This document shows, piece after piece, positions 20,343 through 29,536 of a stretch of DNA of 64,000 nucleotides (its first letter is position 1; each line of letters opens with the position of its first letter). The position numbers and the translations under genes were made by a program. A model generated the notes under the pieces. It was not told where the DNA came from. It searched no databases and worked only from the letters and a program-made list of their open reading frames with translations. The DNA lies in contig NZ_PYWA01000003.1 of assembly GCF_003056335.1 (NCBI RefSeq), positions 186,001 through 250,000 on the forward strand, written 5' to 3'. Source of the stretch: Paracoccus indicus (GTDB taxonomy: Bacteria > Pseudomonadota > Alphaproteobacteria > Rhodobacterales > Rhodobacteraceae).

Positions 20343-21026
20343 TCAGGCGCCGCAGAGGTCATCGACCAATGCGGGGACTGTCACGCTGGCGGGGCCGAGG
20401 ATCTGCTGATCGAAATCATCGGCATTGACGCTGGCCTCCAAGTTCAGTTCTAGGCATTTCGCACCGTTGCGCCCGGCGTGCTGGGCAAAGCCCGCTGCGG
20501 GATAGACGTTGCCCGATGTGCCGATGGCCACGAACAGGTCGCTGTTCTCCAATGCGTGCCAGATGCGTTCCATGTGCAGCGGCATTTCCCCGAACCAGAC
20601 GATGTCGGGGCGGATCGAGGGTTTGCCACAGGCCGGACAGGGGTCCTGGGGCGTCATGACCATGGGCGCGGGCCAGTCATACCCGCAGGCGGCGCAGCAC
20701 GCCCGGTTTAATGCGCCATGCATGTGGATCACGTCCAGGCTGCCTGCGCGTTCATGCAAATCGTCCACGTTCTGCGTCACCAAGGTCAGGTCGTGATGCG
20801 TCGCCAGCTTGGGCAGGGCCAGATGCGCGGCGTTCGGCTGGGCCTGATGCGCGGCCTTGCGGCGCATGTTATAGAAGGCATGGACCAGCGCAGGGTCCTT
20901 GGCAAAACCTTCAGGCGTGGCGACATCCATGATGCTGTGGTTTTCCCACAATCCGTCACTGGCACGAAAGGTCGCCAACCCGCTTTCCGCGGAAATGCCC
21001 GCGCCGGTCAGGACGGTGATGCGCAT
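20343..21026 (-). CDS. cobB: NAD-dependent protein deacylase (sirtuin, CobB type)
   Basis: Sir2-family enzyme of 227 aa that removes acyl groups from protein lysines using NAD. NAD-binding motifs are TGAGISAESGLATFRASDG near the N-terminus and TQNVDDLHERAGS. The catalytic His is in IHMHGALNRACC, and the zinc cysteines form two pairs (CAAC and CPAC). The Trp after DGL (DGLWENH) matches the CobB group. It stands just upstream of the B12 riboswitch, but the shared name does not mean a role in cobalamin synthesis. Confidence 0.93.
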   Translation of the reverse strand: MRITVLTGAGISAESGLATFRASDGLWENHSIMDVATPEGFAKDPALVHAFYNMRRKAAHQAQPNAAHLALPKLATHHDLTLVTQNVDDLHERAGSLDVIHMHGALNRACCAACGYDWPAPMVMTPQDPCPACGKPSIRPDIVWFGEMPLHMERIWHALENSDLFVAIGTSGNVYPAAGFAQHAGRNGAKCLELNLEASVNADDFDQQILGPASVTVPALVDDLCGA

Positions 21027-21029
21027 CGG

Positions 21030-21332
21030 TCAGCGGCAGAGACGCTCAGCCTGTGAGGCGAAGTTGCGATAGCGGCGCCAGAACGAGTTGTCCGAATCGC
21101 GCTTGGAGGTGCGGACCTCTTGCGCACGATGCGGGTCGCGGAAGAAGGCGGCGGCCTTGCGCTGGTCGGACCGCGACAGGGTCTGGTTGGCGACCTGCTG
21201 GATGCAGCCGCACAGGGGGGCGTTGCCGCGGGCGCGGTCGGAACGCACGCAGGCATTGTCGATGGGTCCGGCCATGGCCAGGGGGGTGGTCAGCACGATG
21301 GTGGCTGCCGCGATCACCAGACGGTTCAGCAT
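21030..21332 (-). CDS. Small secreted Cys-containing protein, conserved in Rhodobacterales
   Basis: A 100-aa protein with a signal peptide (MLNRLVIAAATIVLTTPLAMA) and a short mature part with four cysteines (ACVRSD, LCGCIQ, and a C-terminal LCR), likely forming disulfides in the periplasm. Similar proteins in this order have been labelled arginine transporter, but a secreted 80-residue protein cannot be a transporter by itself, so I leave the function open. The ATG at 21332 has GGAGA upstream; the longer frame to 21467 would remove the signal peptide. It lies four bases after the sirtuin start, upstream in the same direction, so the two may be cotranscribed. Confidence 0.7.
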   Translation of the reverse strand: MLNRLVIAAATIVLTTPLAMAGPIDNACVRSDRARGNAPLCGCIQQVANQTLSRSDQRKAAAFFRDPHRAQEVRTSKRDSDNSFWRRYRNFASQAERLCR

Positions 21333-21524
21333 GGGCTGTCTCCTCGATTCTCGTCCTCGGATGCCGGGGATGCCGGTTGGTTCCGGTCTTTCTTGCCCAG
21401 GCGGTTCCCATTGATACCAAAACGTGGGCCGTTTCTCAATCGTCTTGGCGGCGGCAGGGGGTTGCATGGGGCGTCATCCAACTGCATTCCGTGCAGATAT
21501 GGTCGCGAATGCAGGAGGTGCGGG

Positions 21525-22220
21525 ATGATCGAAGCCATCGGACTGGATGCGGATGACACCCTGTGGGAGAACGAGACCTTCTTCCGCGTGACCGAGGCCG
21601 AATTCACGGCCCTGCTGGCCGATCACGGCGATGCCGAGACCATCGCATCCCGCCTGTACGACGTCGAACGCGCGAACCTCGTCCGCTATGGCTATGGCAT
21701 CAAGGGGTTCACGCTGTCGATGGTGCAGACGGCGGTGGAACTGACGGATGGAAACGTAGACGGGCGGACCATCGGGCGTATCCTCGAGATGGGGCGCGAA
21801 ATGCTGGCCCATCCGGTCGACGTGATGCCGGGTGTCGTCAAGGCACTGGAAGGGCTGCAGGAGCGGCGGCTGATTTTGATCACAAAGGGCGACCTGATGG
21901 ACCAGGAACGCAAGGTCGCCGCATCCGCTTTGGCCGAGATGTTCGAGGCGGTCGAGATCCTGGCGGACAAGACGCCCGAGGCCTATTCGCGGGTCATGAA
22001 CACCCATGACATTGCGCCCGAGCGCTTCCTGATGGCGGGCAATTCGATGAAGAGCGACGTGATCCCGGTGCTGCAGATCGGCGGCTGGGGTGTCCATATC
22101 CCCCATGGGCTGACATGGATCGCCGAACATGCCGATACGCCCGATCATCCACGGCTGCGCGAATTGGCGACCATCGGCGATCTGCCCGCCTTGGTCGCTG
22201 AACTGGAGGCATCGGCATGA
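21525..22220 (+). CDS. HAD-superfamily hydrolase
   Basis: Haloacid-dehalogenase-type phosphatase of 231 aa. Motif I is modified: GLDADDTLWENE keeps both catalytic aspartates. Motif II is LILITKGD, the motif III Lys is in ADKTPEAYSRV, and motif IV is AGNSMKSDV (relatives have GDSxxxD; here Asn replaces the first Asp). The substrate is unknown; relatives act on small phosphorylated metabolites. The start at 21525 has GGAGG seven to eleven bases upstream. Its stop overlaps the start of the EamA transporter gene by four bases, so the two form a pair. Confidence 0.85.
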   Translation: MIEAIGLDADDTLWENETFFRVTEAEFTALLADHGDAETIASRLYDVERANLVRYGYGIKGFTLSMVQTAVELTDGNVDGRTIGRILEMGREMLAHPVDVMPGVVKALEGLQERRLILITKGDLMDQERKVAASALAEMFEAVEILADKTPEAYSRVMNTHDIAPERFLMAGNSMKSDVIPVLQIGGWGVHIPHGLTWIAEHADTPDHPRLRELATIGDLPALVAELEASA

Positions 22221-23146
22221 GCGCCTTCAGCCGCCTGTCCGACAATGGACGCGCATCGCTGTTCATGAGCGCATCCATGGCGATGTTCGCGTTGGAGGAT
22301 GCCTTCATCAAGACGCTGACCGCCACGATGCCGGTCTGGGAATTGCTGGCGATCACGGGGCTGGCGGCGCTGGGTGTCTTTTGGGCCAAACTGGCGATGC
22401 AGGGACAGGCGATGTGGACGCGGGACCTGCTGCATCCGATGGTGGCCCTGCGAAATCTGGGCGAGATCATCGGCGCCTTCGGTTTCGTCACGGCGCTGGC
22501 GCTGGGTGAATTGGCGACGACATCGGCCATCCTGCAGGTGCTGCCGCTGACGCTGGTGCTGGGCGCGGCGCTGTTTCTGGGTGAACAGGTGGGCTGGCGG
22601 CGCTGGTCCTCGGTCGCGGTGGGGTTTGCGGGGGTTCTGCTGATCCTGAGGCCGGGCACGGCGGCGTTCCATCCCTCGATGCTGCTGGCGGTGATGGGGG
22701 TGGTTGGGCTGACGCTGCGTGATCTGGCCACGCGGCGGATCCCCAAGGGTGTGCCCTCGGACCAGCTCTCGGCCTCGGCCTATGGGGCCATGGTGCCTGC
22801 CGGTCTGGTCTTGGCCGTGCTGGGGGGCGAGCCTGCGGTGATGCCCGATCCGCTGCAGGCGGCGCTGCTGCTGGGAACGCTGGTTTTCGGCGTTCTGGGT
22901 TATACCGCGCTGGTGGCAGCGTCGCGCATGGGCGAGGCATCCGTGGTGGCACCCTTCCGCTACTCCCGGCTGGCATTCGCGCTGATTGTGGCGCTGGTCG
23001 TCTTCGGCGAAAGGCCCGATCTGCCGATGCTGCTGGGGGCGGCGCTGATCGCGGGGGCGGGTGGCTATGCCATGTGGCGCGAGGCCGGGCTGCGCCGCAA
23101 GCCATTGGCCGGGGCAATGCGTCCGGGCAACGGTCCGCTGACCTGA
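22217..23146 (+). CDS. EamA/DMT-family transporter
   Basis: Ten predicted membrane helices in two EamA repeats over 309 aa. Repeat one contains [20 protein letters not shown] and [17 protein letters not shown]. Repeat two contains [19 protein letters not shown] and the closing [20 protein letters not shown]. The family mainly exports metabolites such as amino acids, nucleobases or carnitine-like compounds. The substrate here is not visible. Translation is coupled to the HAD gene by an ATGA overlap. Confidence 0.85.
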   Translation: MSAFSRLSDNGRASLFMSASMAMFALEDAFIKTLTATMPVWELLAITGLAALGVFWAKLAMQGQAMWTRDLLHPMVALRNLGEIIGAFGFVTALALGELATTSAILQVLPLTLVLGAALFLGEQVGWRRWSSVAVGFAGVLLILRPGTAAFHPSMLLAVMGVVGLTLRDLATRRIPKGVPSDQLSASAYGAMVPAGLVLAVLGGEPAVMPDPLQAALLLGTLVFGVLGYTALVAASRMGEASVVAPFRYSRLAFALIVALVVFGERPDLPMLLGAALIAGAGGYAMWREAGLRRKPLAGAMRPGNGPLT

Positions 23147-23154
23147 AACGGGCA

Positions 23155-23190
23155 AGCCGGCCACGGCCCCATCGAGGGGCCTTGCCGGCT
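23155..23190 (+). terminator. Nested hairpin after the EamA gene (possible terminator)
   Basis: Outer stem AGCCGGC/GCCGGCT and inner stem GGCCCC/GGGGCC, beginning nine bases after the stop. There is no T-run, so termination is inferred only from position. Confidence 0.4.
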
Positions 23191-23318
23191 GCGCGTTCAC
23201 CGAACGCGCGCGCCTTTGGCCGCATCCGGCGCCCCTTGTCGCAGCGTCGCCCGAAACAAACGCGTGCGGGCTGCGAAATCCTCTTTTCGCGGCCCGCGCA
23301 ACCCAGTATAGCCCGGCC

Positions 23319-25118
23319 ATGACCGAGTTGTCCCTCATCCGCAATTTTTCGATCGTGGCTCATATCGACCACGGCAAATCCACCTTGGCCGACCGGCTGA
23401 TCCAGCTTACGGGGACTGTCGCCGAACGCGACATGAAGACCCAGATGCTGGACAGCATGGATATCGAGCGGGAACGTGGAATCACCATCAAGGCGAACAC
23501 CGTGCGCATCAACTATCCTGCCAAGGATGGGCGCACCTATGTGTTGAACCTGATCGACACGCCCGGCCATGTCGACTTCGCCTATGAGGTCAGCCGGTCC
23601 ATGCGCGCCGTCGAAGGCTCGCTGCTGGTCGTGGACGCCACGCAGGGCGTCGAGGCGCAGACGCTGGCCAACGTCTATCAGGCCATCGATGCCGACCACG
23701 AGATCGTGCCGGTGCTGAACAAGATCGACCTGCCCGCATCCGAGCCCGATCGCGTCAAGGCGCAGATCGAGGATGTCATCGGGATCGACGCCAGCGAGGC
23801 CGTGTCCATCAGCGCCAAGACCGGCGTGGGCATCCCCGACGTGCTGGAGGCCATCGTGAACCGGCTGCCCGCACCCACGGGCGACCGCGATGCGCCGCTG
23901 AAGGCCATGCTGGTGGACAGCTGGTACGACAGCTATCTGGGCGTGGTCGTCATGATCCGCGTCATGGACGGCGTCGTGCGCAAGGGCGATCAAGTCAAGA
24001 TGATGCAGACCGGCGCGACCTATCGCCTGGACCGTCTGGCCGTGCTGACGCCCGCCATGAAGGACATCCCGGAGCTGGGCCCGGGCGAGATCGGCGTCTT
24101 CACCGCCTCGATCAAGCAGGTGCGCGACACCCGCGTGGGCGATACGATCACGACCGAGAAGAAAGGCGCCGAGAAGGCTCTGCCGGGCTTCAAGCCTGCG
24201 CAGCCCGTCGTCTTCTGCGGGCTGTTCCCCGTCGACGCCAACGACTTCGAACCCCTGCGCGACGCGATCGAGAAACTGGCGCTGAATGACGCCAGCTTCA
24301 GCTATGAGATGGAGACCTCGGCCGCGCTTGGTTTCGGTTTTCGCTGCGGCTTCCTTGGGCTGCTGCACCTCGAGGTGATCCGCGACCGTCTGGAGCGTGA
24401 ATACGATCTGGACCTGATCACCACCGCCCCAAGCGTGGTCTTCAAGCTGCATATGCGCGACGGCGAGGTCATCGACCTGCACAACCCCGCCGACATGCCC
24501 GACCCCTCGATCATCGATCACATCACCGAGCCGCGCATCAAGGCCACCATCATGGTGCCCGACGAATACCTCGGCGATGTGCTGAAGCTGTGCCAGGACC
24601 GTCGCGGCATCCAGATGGACCTGACATATGCGGGTAGCCGCGCCATGGCGGTCTATGACCTGCCGCTGGCCGAGGTGGTCTTCGACTTCTACGATCGGTT
24701 GAAGTCGGTGACCAAGGGCTATGCCAGCTTCGACTATCAGATCAGCGAATACCGCGAGGATCACCTGGTCAAGATGTCGATTCTGGTGAACGACGAACCC
24801 GTCGACGCGCTGTCGATGATGGTGCATCGCGACCGTGCCGAAAGCCGGGGCCGCGCCATGGTTGAAAAGCTGAAGGAACTGATCCCGCGCCACATGTTCA
24901 AGATTCCGATCCAAGCGGCCATCGGCAGCCGCGTGATCGCGCGCGAAACGCTGTCGGCGATGCGCAAGGACGTGACGGCCAAATGCTATGGCGGCGACGC
25001 CACACGAAAGAAGAAGCTGCTGGAGAAGCAGAAGGCCGGCAAGAAGAAGATGCGGCAGTTCGGCAAGGTCGAGATCCCGCAGACTGCCTTTATCCAGGCG
25101 CTCAAGATGGACAGCTGA
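23319..25118 (+). CDS. lepA: Elongation factor 4 (LepA)
   Basis: Ribosome-associated GTPase, 599 aa, implicated in back-translocation and ribosome assembly. The G1 motif is [14 protein letters not shown], the G3 motif is [15 protein letters not shown] and the G4 motif is NKIDLPA. An EF-G-like domain II and the LepA-specific C-terminal domain follow, with [20 protein letters not shown] near the end, a family signature. The start [20 protein letters not shown] is standard. It is transcribed alone, with a hairpin terminator after it. Confidence 0.98.
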   Translation: MTELSLIRNFSIVAHIDHGKSTLADRLIQLTGTVAERDMKTQMLDSMDIERERGITIKANTVRINYPAKDGRTYVLNLIDTPGHVDFAYEVSRSMRAVEGSLLVVDATQGVEAQTLANVYQAIDADHEIVPVLNKIDLPASEPDRVKAQIEDVIGIDASEAVSISAKTGVGIPDVLEAIVNRLPAPTGDRDAPLKAMLVDSWYDSYLGVVVMIRVMDGVVRKGDQVKMMQTGATYRLDRLAVLTPAMKDIPELGPGEIGVFTASIKQVRDTRVGDTITTEKKGAEKALPGFKPAQPVVFCGLFPVDANDFEPLRDAIEKLALNDASFSYEMETSAALGFGFRCGFLGLLHLEVIRDRLEREYDLDLITTAPSVVFKLHMRDGEVIDLHNPADMPDPSIIDHITEPRIKATIMVPDEYLGDVLKLCQDRRGIQMDLTYAGSRAMAVYDLPLAEVVFDFYDRLKSVTKGYASFDYQISEYREDHLVKMSILVNDEPVDALSMMVHRDRAESRGRAMVEKLKELIPRHMFKIPIQAAIGSRVIARETLSAMRKDVTAKCYGGDATRKKKLLEKQKAGKKKMRQFGKVEIPQTAFIQALKMDS

Positions 25119-25144
25119 TACAGGCTGTCACGAAATCAAACGCA

Positions 25145-25166
25145 CAGGGCCCCATTGCGGGCCCTG
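25145..25166 (+). terminator. Terminator after lepA
   Basis: Perfect 8-bp stem CAGGGCCC/GGGCCCTG with a six-base loop, followed by TTTG, 27 bases after the lepA stop. Confidence 0.8.
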
Positions 25167-25193
25167 TTTGCCATCTGGATCCCGAACGAATGA

Positions 25194-25577
25194 TCAGTTC
25201 ATCAGGTCCGGGATGATCGGGTCGCAATAGGCCGATACGGCCGTTCCGACCGAAATGGCCCCGTCGTGTTCGCCCGAGCCGAATTCAGAAAGGCCCGCAC
25301 CTTCGGCCTTGCGGCTTTCATCGAGGGTGAAGGTCAGCCCCTCGCCGCTGTTGCGGGGCTTGGGGGTCGCGCGCCAGATGCTGGCGGACACCGGCTGCTG
25401 CATCTGTTGTTGGGCCAGATCGCCCGCCGCGCACCAGTATTCGGTGGTCAGACGTCCGCTTTCAAACGGCACGGCGATGTCGGTCTGGTTCAGCTGCTGC
25501 GCCTCCATCCCGTTCTGGGCTGTGAAGGCCGATGCGGGAAGGGGCAGGGCGAAGAGCATGATTGCAAGCATTCGCAT
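25194..25577 (-). CDS. Secreted protein of unknown function (127 aa)
   Basis: The signal peptide (MRMLAIMLFALPLPASA) is followed by a mature domain of about 110 residues with two cysteines (YWCAAGD and AYCDP) that could pair. The sequence TTEYWCAAGDLAQQQM resembles small secreted proteins seen in Rhodobacterales, but I cannot assign a family. The ATG at 25577 has a GGAGACTT ribosome site. The frame continues to 25829 without family-like content. It converges on lepA. Confidence 0.65.
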   Translation of the reverse strand: MRMLAIMLFALPLPASAFTAQNGMEAQQLNQTDIAVPFESGRLTTEYWCAAGDLAQQQMQQPVSASIWRATPKPRNSGEGLTFTLDESRKAEGAGLSEFGSGEHDGAISVGTAVSAYCDPIIPDLMN

Positions 25578-25689
25578 GGGAAGTCTCCTCCATTGTGGAC
25601 GATTGGATGACCCGCCACGAATGCTTCCACAGATATGCATGTGATGCAAATCACGACGGGCGGCGTCTGCCGTTCCTGTCCAATAAGAA

Positions 25690-25717
25690 GGCCCCCGCCA
25701 GTCAAGCTGTGGGGGCC
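25690..25717 (-). terminator. Terminator after the entericidin-like gene
   Basis: Stem GGCCCCC...GGGGGCC with a 14-base loop, 22 bases after the small lipoprotein stop. On the minus strand it is followed by TTCTTATT. Confidence 0.75.
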
Positions 25718-25738
25718 GTCCTGTCAGATGGCCGGGGC

Positions 25739-25885
25739 TTACATGCCGGCCTGCGCCTCGGCGCTTTCCTGCTGAACCACGGCGCCCGCGGTCGAGATGT
25801 CGCGTCCCGCGCCTTGCACGGTTTCGCATGCCGAAAGTGCCATCATTGCCAGAACGGCGCTAAGCCCGAGAATCTTTTTTTGCAT
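25739..25885 (-). CDS. Entericidin A/B-family small lipoprotein
   Basis: A 48-codon gene read on the minus strand, starting MQKKILGLSAVLAMMALSAC and continuing ETVQGAGRDISTAGAVVQQE. The LSAC lipobox at Cys20, followed by ETVQGAGRDIS, is the signature of entericidin EcnA/EcnB proteins, small cell-envelope lipoproteins first described as an antidote/toxin pair in enteric bacteria and widespread as single genes in Proteobacteria. A GGAGA ribosome site precedes the ATG, and a strong terminator follows. It is shorter than usual gene-calling cut-offs and easy to miss. Only one copy is present, so an antidote/toxin role is not implied. Confidence 0.88.
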   Translation of the reverse strand: MQKKILGLSAVLAMMALSACETVQGAGRDISTAGAVVQQESAEAQAGM

Positions 25886-25948
25886 GGATCAGTCTCCTGT
25901 TGATCGCCATCTGAGGTTGAAACGCAGGCGACCGCCGTGGGTTCCGCA

Positions 25949-26332
25949 TCAGAAGGCGACGCCCGACCAGAGGCAGATGTTGGCATAGGGGGTGCATTCG
26001 CCGCTGCGGATGATGGCACGGGCCCTGGCCGTTTCGCGTTTGAAGTCGTCATGCGAAAGGCGCGTCACCGTGCCGATCTGGCGGCGGATAAAGTCGTCGA
26101 CCAATTCGTCAGACGCCTCGGTGGCGATGCAGGACCGCTCGACGGTCAGTTCGCTCAGCAAGGCGTCCAGCACCTGCATGGCGCCGGGGATGCCGCGCGT
26201 CAGGGCCAGGTCGATGCAGCGGACGCCGGGCGGCACGGGCAGGCCCGCATCGCCGATGACGATCAGGTCGCCATGCCCCATCGCGGCGACAAGGCCCGAC
26301 AGTTCGGCATGCAGCAGGGTGGTTCGTTTCAT
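25949..26332 (-). CDS. rbsD: RbsD/FucU-family sugar pyranase
   Basis: Mutarotase-like protein of 127 aa that interconverts pyranose and furanose forms of ribose (RbsD) or anomers of fucose (FucU). Conserved elements are LVAAMGHGDLIVIGDAGLPV at the N-terminus with the catalytic His, ALTRGIPGAMQVLDAL and the closing ECTPYANICLWSGVAF. It begins four bases after the stop of the frameshifted M19 dipeptidase gene, so the two are an operon. No ribose transporter or kinase is nearby, so the physiological sugar is unclear. Confidence 0.9.
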   Translation of the reverse strand: MKRTTLLHAELSGLVAAMGHGDLIVIGDAGLPVPPGVRCIDLALTRGIPGAMQVLDALLSELTVERSCIATEASDELVDDFIRRQIGTVTRLSHDDFKRETARARAIIRSGECTPYANICLWSGVAF

Positions 26333-26336
26333 GTCG

Positions 26337-27517
26337 TCATCCGTCCGTTTCGGGCAGGGTCTGCCGCAGGTATTCCATCATGTTGCCGCCCATCACCTTG
26401 GCGATCTGATCCGAAGTCAGGCTTTGGTCGATCAGCGCTTGGGTCAGCGCCGCAAGATGCGCCGCATCGAAGGGGGAATCAACCGATCCGTCCCAGTCCG
26501 AGCCGAGCGCGACGTGATCCTCGCCCGCAAGACGGATGGCCGCGGCGATGGCGCCTGCGACATCGGCCGGGGTCTTGCCGCAGACGACGTCCGACCAGAA
26601 GCCGATGCCGATCAGCCCGCCGGATTGCGCAATCTGCGCCATCAGGTCATCGGACAGGTTGCGTGGGCTGGGGCAATGCGAGGCGATCCCCGTATGCGAG
26701 ATGACGGGCCGTGTGTCGGGGATGGCCAACACGTCACGCACCATCGCGGGCGAGGCATGGGCAAGATCGATCACCATGCCCCGTTCCACCATCTGCTGGA
26801 CGACCTGTCGGCCAAATTCGCTGAGGCCAGCCGCATCCTGCCCATGCAAACTGCCGCCCTTTGGTTGTCGAAGAAATGGGTCAGCCCCATCAATCGAAAA
26901 CCCGCGTCGTATAGGACCTGAAGATTGGCCAGATCTCCCTCCAAGGGATGGCCGCCTTCGGAGCCCAGAAGCCCGCCAAGCACTTGCTGCCCCTTCGCGC
27001 GGTCCTGCAACAGGCGTTCAAGATCCTGACGGCTGCGGATGATACGAAGGTGTTCGGGGGCGCGGGCGGCGGCATCCGCCAAGGCCTCGGCCTGCACAAG
27101 CGCGCGTTCGCGCAGCGAAAACCACGACCGTGGCGGGCGCAACTGCCCGATGAACAGGGGCGTGATGTTGTCACCCGCCTCGGCGCTGTTGTGGTCATAG
27201 TTCTGACCGCGCGGACTTTTGGTGACGGTCGTGAAGACCTGCAGCGCCATGTTGCCCTGCAGCAGGCGCGGGACATCCGTGTGTCCGCGTTCGACCTGCC
27301 GCAGCAGATCACGGTCCCACAGCAGGGAATCGGCGTGCAGATCGCCGATCGTCAGCGTCTGATGCAGGGCACGCGCCTGATCCGAGACGGGCCAACCCTC
27401 GGCGGGCATCGTAACCGGGTTCATCATGCGTTCGACATAGGGCGGCGCAAAGGTCAGAAAGGCTGCCACCGCACATCCGACCAGCAGCGCGGCCCCCAAA
27501 GCAAGCTTCTTCCACAT
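26337..27517 (-). pseudogene. Membrane-anchored M19 dipeptidase with a single-base frameshift
   Basis: Two frames together make one M19 dipeptidase of about 393 aa. The N-terminal part (from the ATG at 27517) has an inner-membrane anchor, LALGAALLVGCAVAAFLTF, then the metal motif IGDLHADSLLW and up to LMGLTHFFDNQ. The rest (SLHGQDAAGLSEFGRQVV, then DLAHASPAMV, ISHTGIASHC, GSDWDG) is in the next frame. The break is at about 26860-26862 in the run CAAAGGG of the coding strand; one more A gives DNQKGGSLHG, close to the family pattern DNxxGGSLHG. As it stands the product ends at 26771 and lacks half of the metal site. Confidence 0.8.
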
Positions 27518-27600
27518 CGACAGTCCCCCCACGCCGTTCCGATCAAGCCTGTCCGGAAACGGGCACGGGGGCAAGCTTGTGCATGCGATATGGTGAACGC

Positions 27601-27625
27601 GGCGGGGACCGACGCGGTCCCCGCC
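27601..27625 (-). terminator. Hairpin after pepF
   Basis: Perfect 10-bp stem GGCGGGGACC/GGTCCCCGCC with a 5-base loop, starting six bases after the pepF stop. The T-run is poor, but stem strength and position support termination. Confidence 0.65.
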
Positions 27626-27631
27626 GTCGCC

Positions 27632-29458
27632 TTAGTCCTCCAAGGCTTCCAATTCGTCGATGAATCCTTCGATCATCGACAGCCCCTTGTCCCAGAAGGC
27701 CGGATCGGATGCGTCCAGCCCGAAGGGGGCCAGCAGTTCCTTGTGGTGCTTGGACCCACCCGCGGACAGCATTTCGAAATACTTGGACTGGAAGTCGGGC
27801 AGGCCGTCCTCGTATGCCGCATAGAGCGCGTTCACCAAGCCGTCGCCGAAGGCATAGGCATAGACGTAGAAGGGCGAATGCACGAAATGCGGGACATAGG
27901 TCCAGAAGGTCTCGTACCCCGGCATGAATTCGAAGACCGGGCCAAGGCTCTCGGCCTGCACGGACATCCACAGCGCATTGATGTCGTCGGGGGTCAGCTC
28001 GCCCTCGGCCCGCGCGGCATGCAGCTTGCATTCGAAGTCATAGAAGGCGATCTGGCGGACCACCGTGTTGATCATATCCTCGACCTTGCCGGCCAGCAGG
28101 GTCTTTTTCTGCTGCGGATCGGTGGTCTTGGCCAGCAGGGCGCGGAAGGTCAGCATCTCGCCGAAGACCGATGCCGTTTCGGCCAAGGTCAGGGGCGTCG
28201 ACGACAGCAATTCGCCCTGGCCAGCCGCCAAGCGCTGGTGGACGCCGTGGCCCAGTTCGTGCGCCAAGGTCATCACGTCGCGCGGCTTGCCCAGGTAGTT
28301 CAGCAGCACATAGGGATGCGCGGTGCTGACGGTCGGATGGGCAAAGGCACCCGGCGCCTTGCCCGGCGTGACGGCGGCATCGATCCAGCCGTGGTCGAAG
28401 AAGGGCTCGGCCAGCTCGGCCAGCTTGGGGTCGAAGCCGGCATAGGCGTCAAGGACGGTGCTGCGGGCCTCGGGCCAGTCGATATTGCGCGGGTTCTCGG
28501 TGGGCAGCGGCGCATTGCGGTCCCAGACCTGCAGCTTGTCCAGCCCCAGCCATTTCGCCTTCAGCGCGTAATAGCGGTGCGACAGGCGCGGATAGGCGGC
28601 GGTGACGGCATTGCGCAGCGCCTCGACGACCTCTGGCTCGACGTGGTTCGACAGGTGGCGGCCATATTGCGGGGTCGGCATCTTGCGCCACTTGTCCTCG
28701 ATGGCCTTTTCCTTGGCCAGCGTGTTGTGGATGCGCGCGAACAGACCGACGTTTTCGCCAAAGACCTTGGCCAGCGCCTTGGCACCCGCCTCGCGGCGCG
28801 CGCGGTCGTGGTCGGTCAGCAGGTTCAGCGTGGCCTCCATGCCAAGCGTTTCGCCATCGACATCGAAGGTCAGGGCGGCGGTGGTTTCGTCGAACAGGCG
28901 GTTCCAGGCCGAGGCACCCACGACCGAATTGTCATGCAGGAACTGTTCCAGCTCATCCGACAGCTGGTGGGGGCGCATGGCACGCATCCGATCAAAGACG
29001 GGTCGATAACGCGCGGGTCCGTCAGGGGCGTCGAAGATCGCCTGATAGGTCGCCTCGGGGATGCGGTTGAATTCAAGGCTGAAGAACACCAGCGGCGTCG
29101 TCATGTCGGTGATGCGGGCCTGTAGGTCGCCCATCTGCTTGGCGCGGGTCGGATCGGTGGTGTTCTGATAATAGCGCAGCCCGATATAGGACATCAGCTT
29201 GCCCGCAATGATGTCGATCTGCTGATAGGTCTCGATGCATTCCAGCATCTGCGCAGGCGTCAGATCGGCCAGCTTGCCTTGGTAATCGGCAGCAAAGCCT
29301 TGGACCAGCTTCTCAAGCTGCGCCAGATCGTCGTTCAACTGCGGGCTGTCGGGCGCGGGATAGAGGTCGGTCAGATCCCATTCGGGAAGCGTGCCCAGAT
29401 CGGGGGCGGTGCGTGCCTTGGCGGTGTCGGCTGCGTCGAAAACCTGCGGGTCTGCCAT
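27632..29458 (-). CDS. pepF: Oligoendopeptidase F (M3 family)
   Basis: Cytoplasmic zinc metallopeptidase of 608 aa that cuts oligopeptides. The zinc site is LAHELGHGVHQRLA (HExxH), with the third ligand Glu in the downstream ETASVFGEMLTF. The N-terminal region (WDLTDLYPAPDSPQL) is typical of the PepF group. The start at 29458 (MADPQVFDAADTAKAR) is chosen over 29515. It is the fourth peptidase gene in the window, after the M20 and the two M19 dipeptidases. It ends close to the M19 start region in the same orientation, but a strong hairpin separates them. Confidence 0.93.
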   Translation of the reverse strand: MADPQVFDAADTAKARTAPDLGTLPEWDLTDLYPAPDSPQLNDDLAQLEKLVQGFAADYQGKLADLTPAQMLECIETYQQIDIIAGKLMSYIGLRYYQNTTDPTRAKQMGDLQARITDMTTPLVFFSLEFNRIPEATYQAIFDAPDGPARYRPVFDRMRAMRPHQLSDELEQFLHDNSVVGASAWNRLFDETTAALTFDVDGETLGMEATLNLLTDHDRARREAGAKALAKVFGENVGLFARIHNTLAKEKAIEDKWRKMPTPQYGRHLSNHVEPEVVEALRNAVTAAYPRLSHRYYALKAKWLGLDKLQVWDRNAPLPTENPRNIDWPEARSTVLDAYAGFDPKLAELAEPFFDHGWIDAAVTPGKAPGAFAHPTVSTAHPYVLLNYLGKPRDVMTLAHELGHGVHQRLAAGQGELLSSTPLTLAETASVFGEMLTFRALLAKTTDPQQKKTLLAGKVEDMINTVVRQIAFYDFECKLHAARAEGELTPDDINALWMSVQAESLGPVFEFMPGYETFWTYVPHFVHSPFYVYAYAFGDGLVNALYAAYEDGLPDFQSKYFEMLSAGGSKHHKELLAPFGLDASDPAFWDKGLSMIEGFIDELEALED

Positions 29459-29536
29459 GTCATATCCTTTTCCGTCTGTTGCGACAGATGTGGACCCTGC
29501 ATGGGGCGGGCGCAAGATGCACCCGCGGGGTGGCGG

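Noticed and set aside
21030..21332. Label arginine transporter for the small secreted protein
   Set aside because: An 80-residue secreted protein without membrane helices cannot transport arginine by itself; the name seems to be inherited annotation.
22488..24914. 808-codon open frame on the minus strand opposite lepA and the EamA gene
   Set aside because: Same cause as above; it runs across two real genes and has no recognisable domain.
26850..26870. Programmed -1 ribosomal frameshift in the M19 dipeptidase
   Set aside because: The codons AAC CAA AGG do not form an X XXY YYZ slippery heptamer, and no strong downstream stem is obvious, so a plain indel is more likely.
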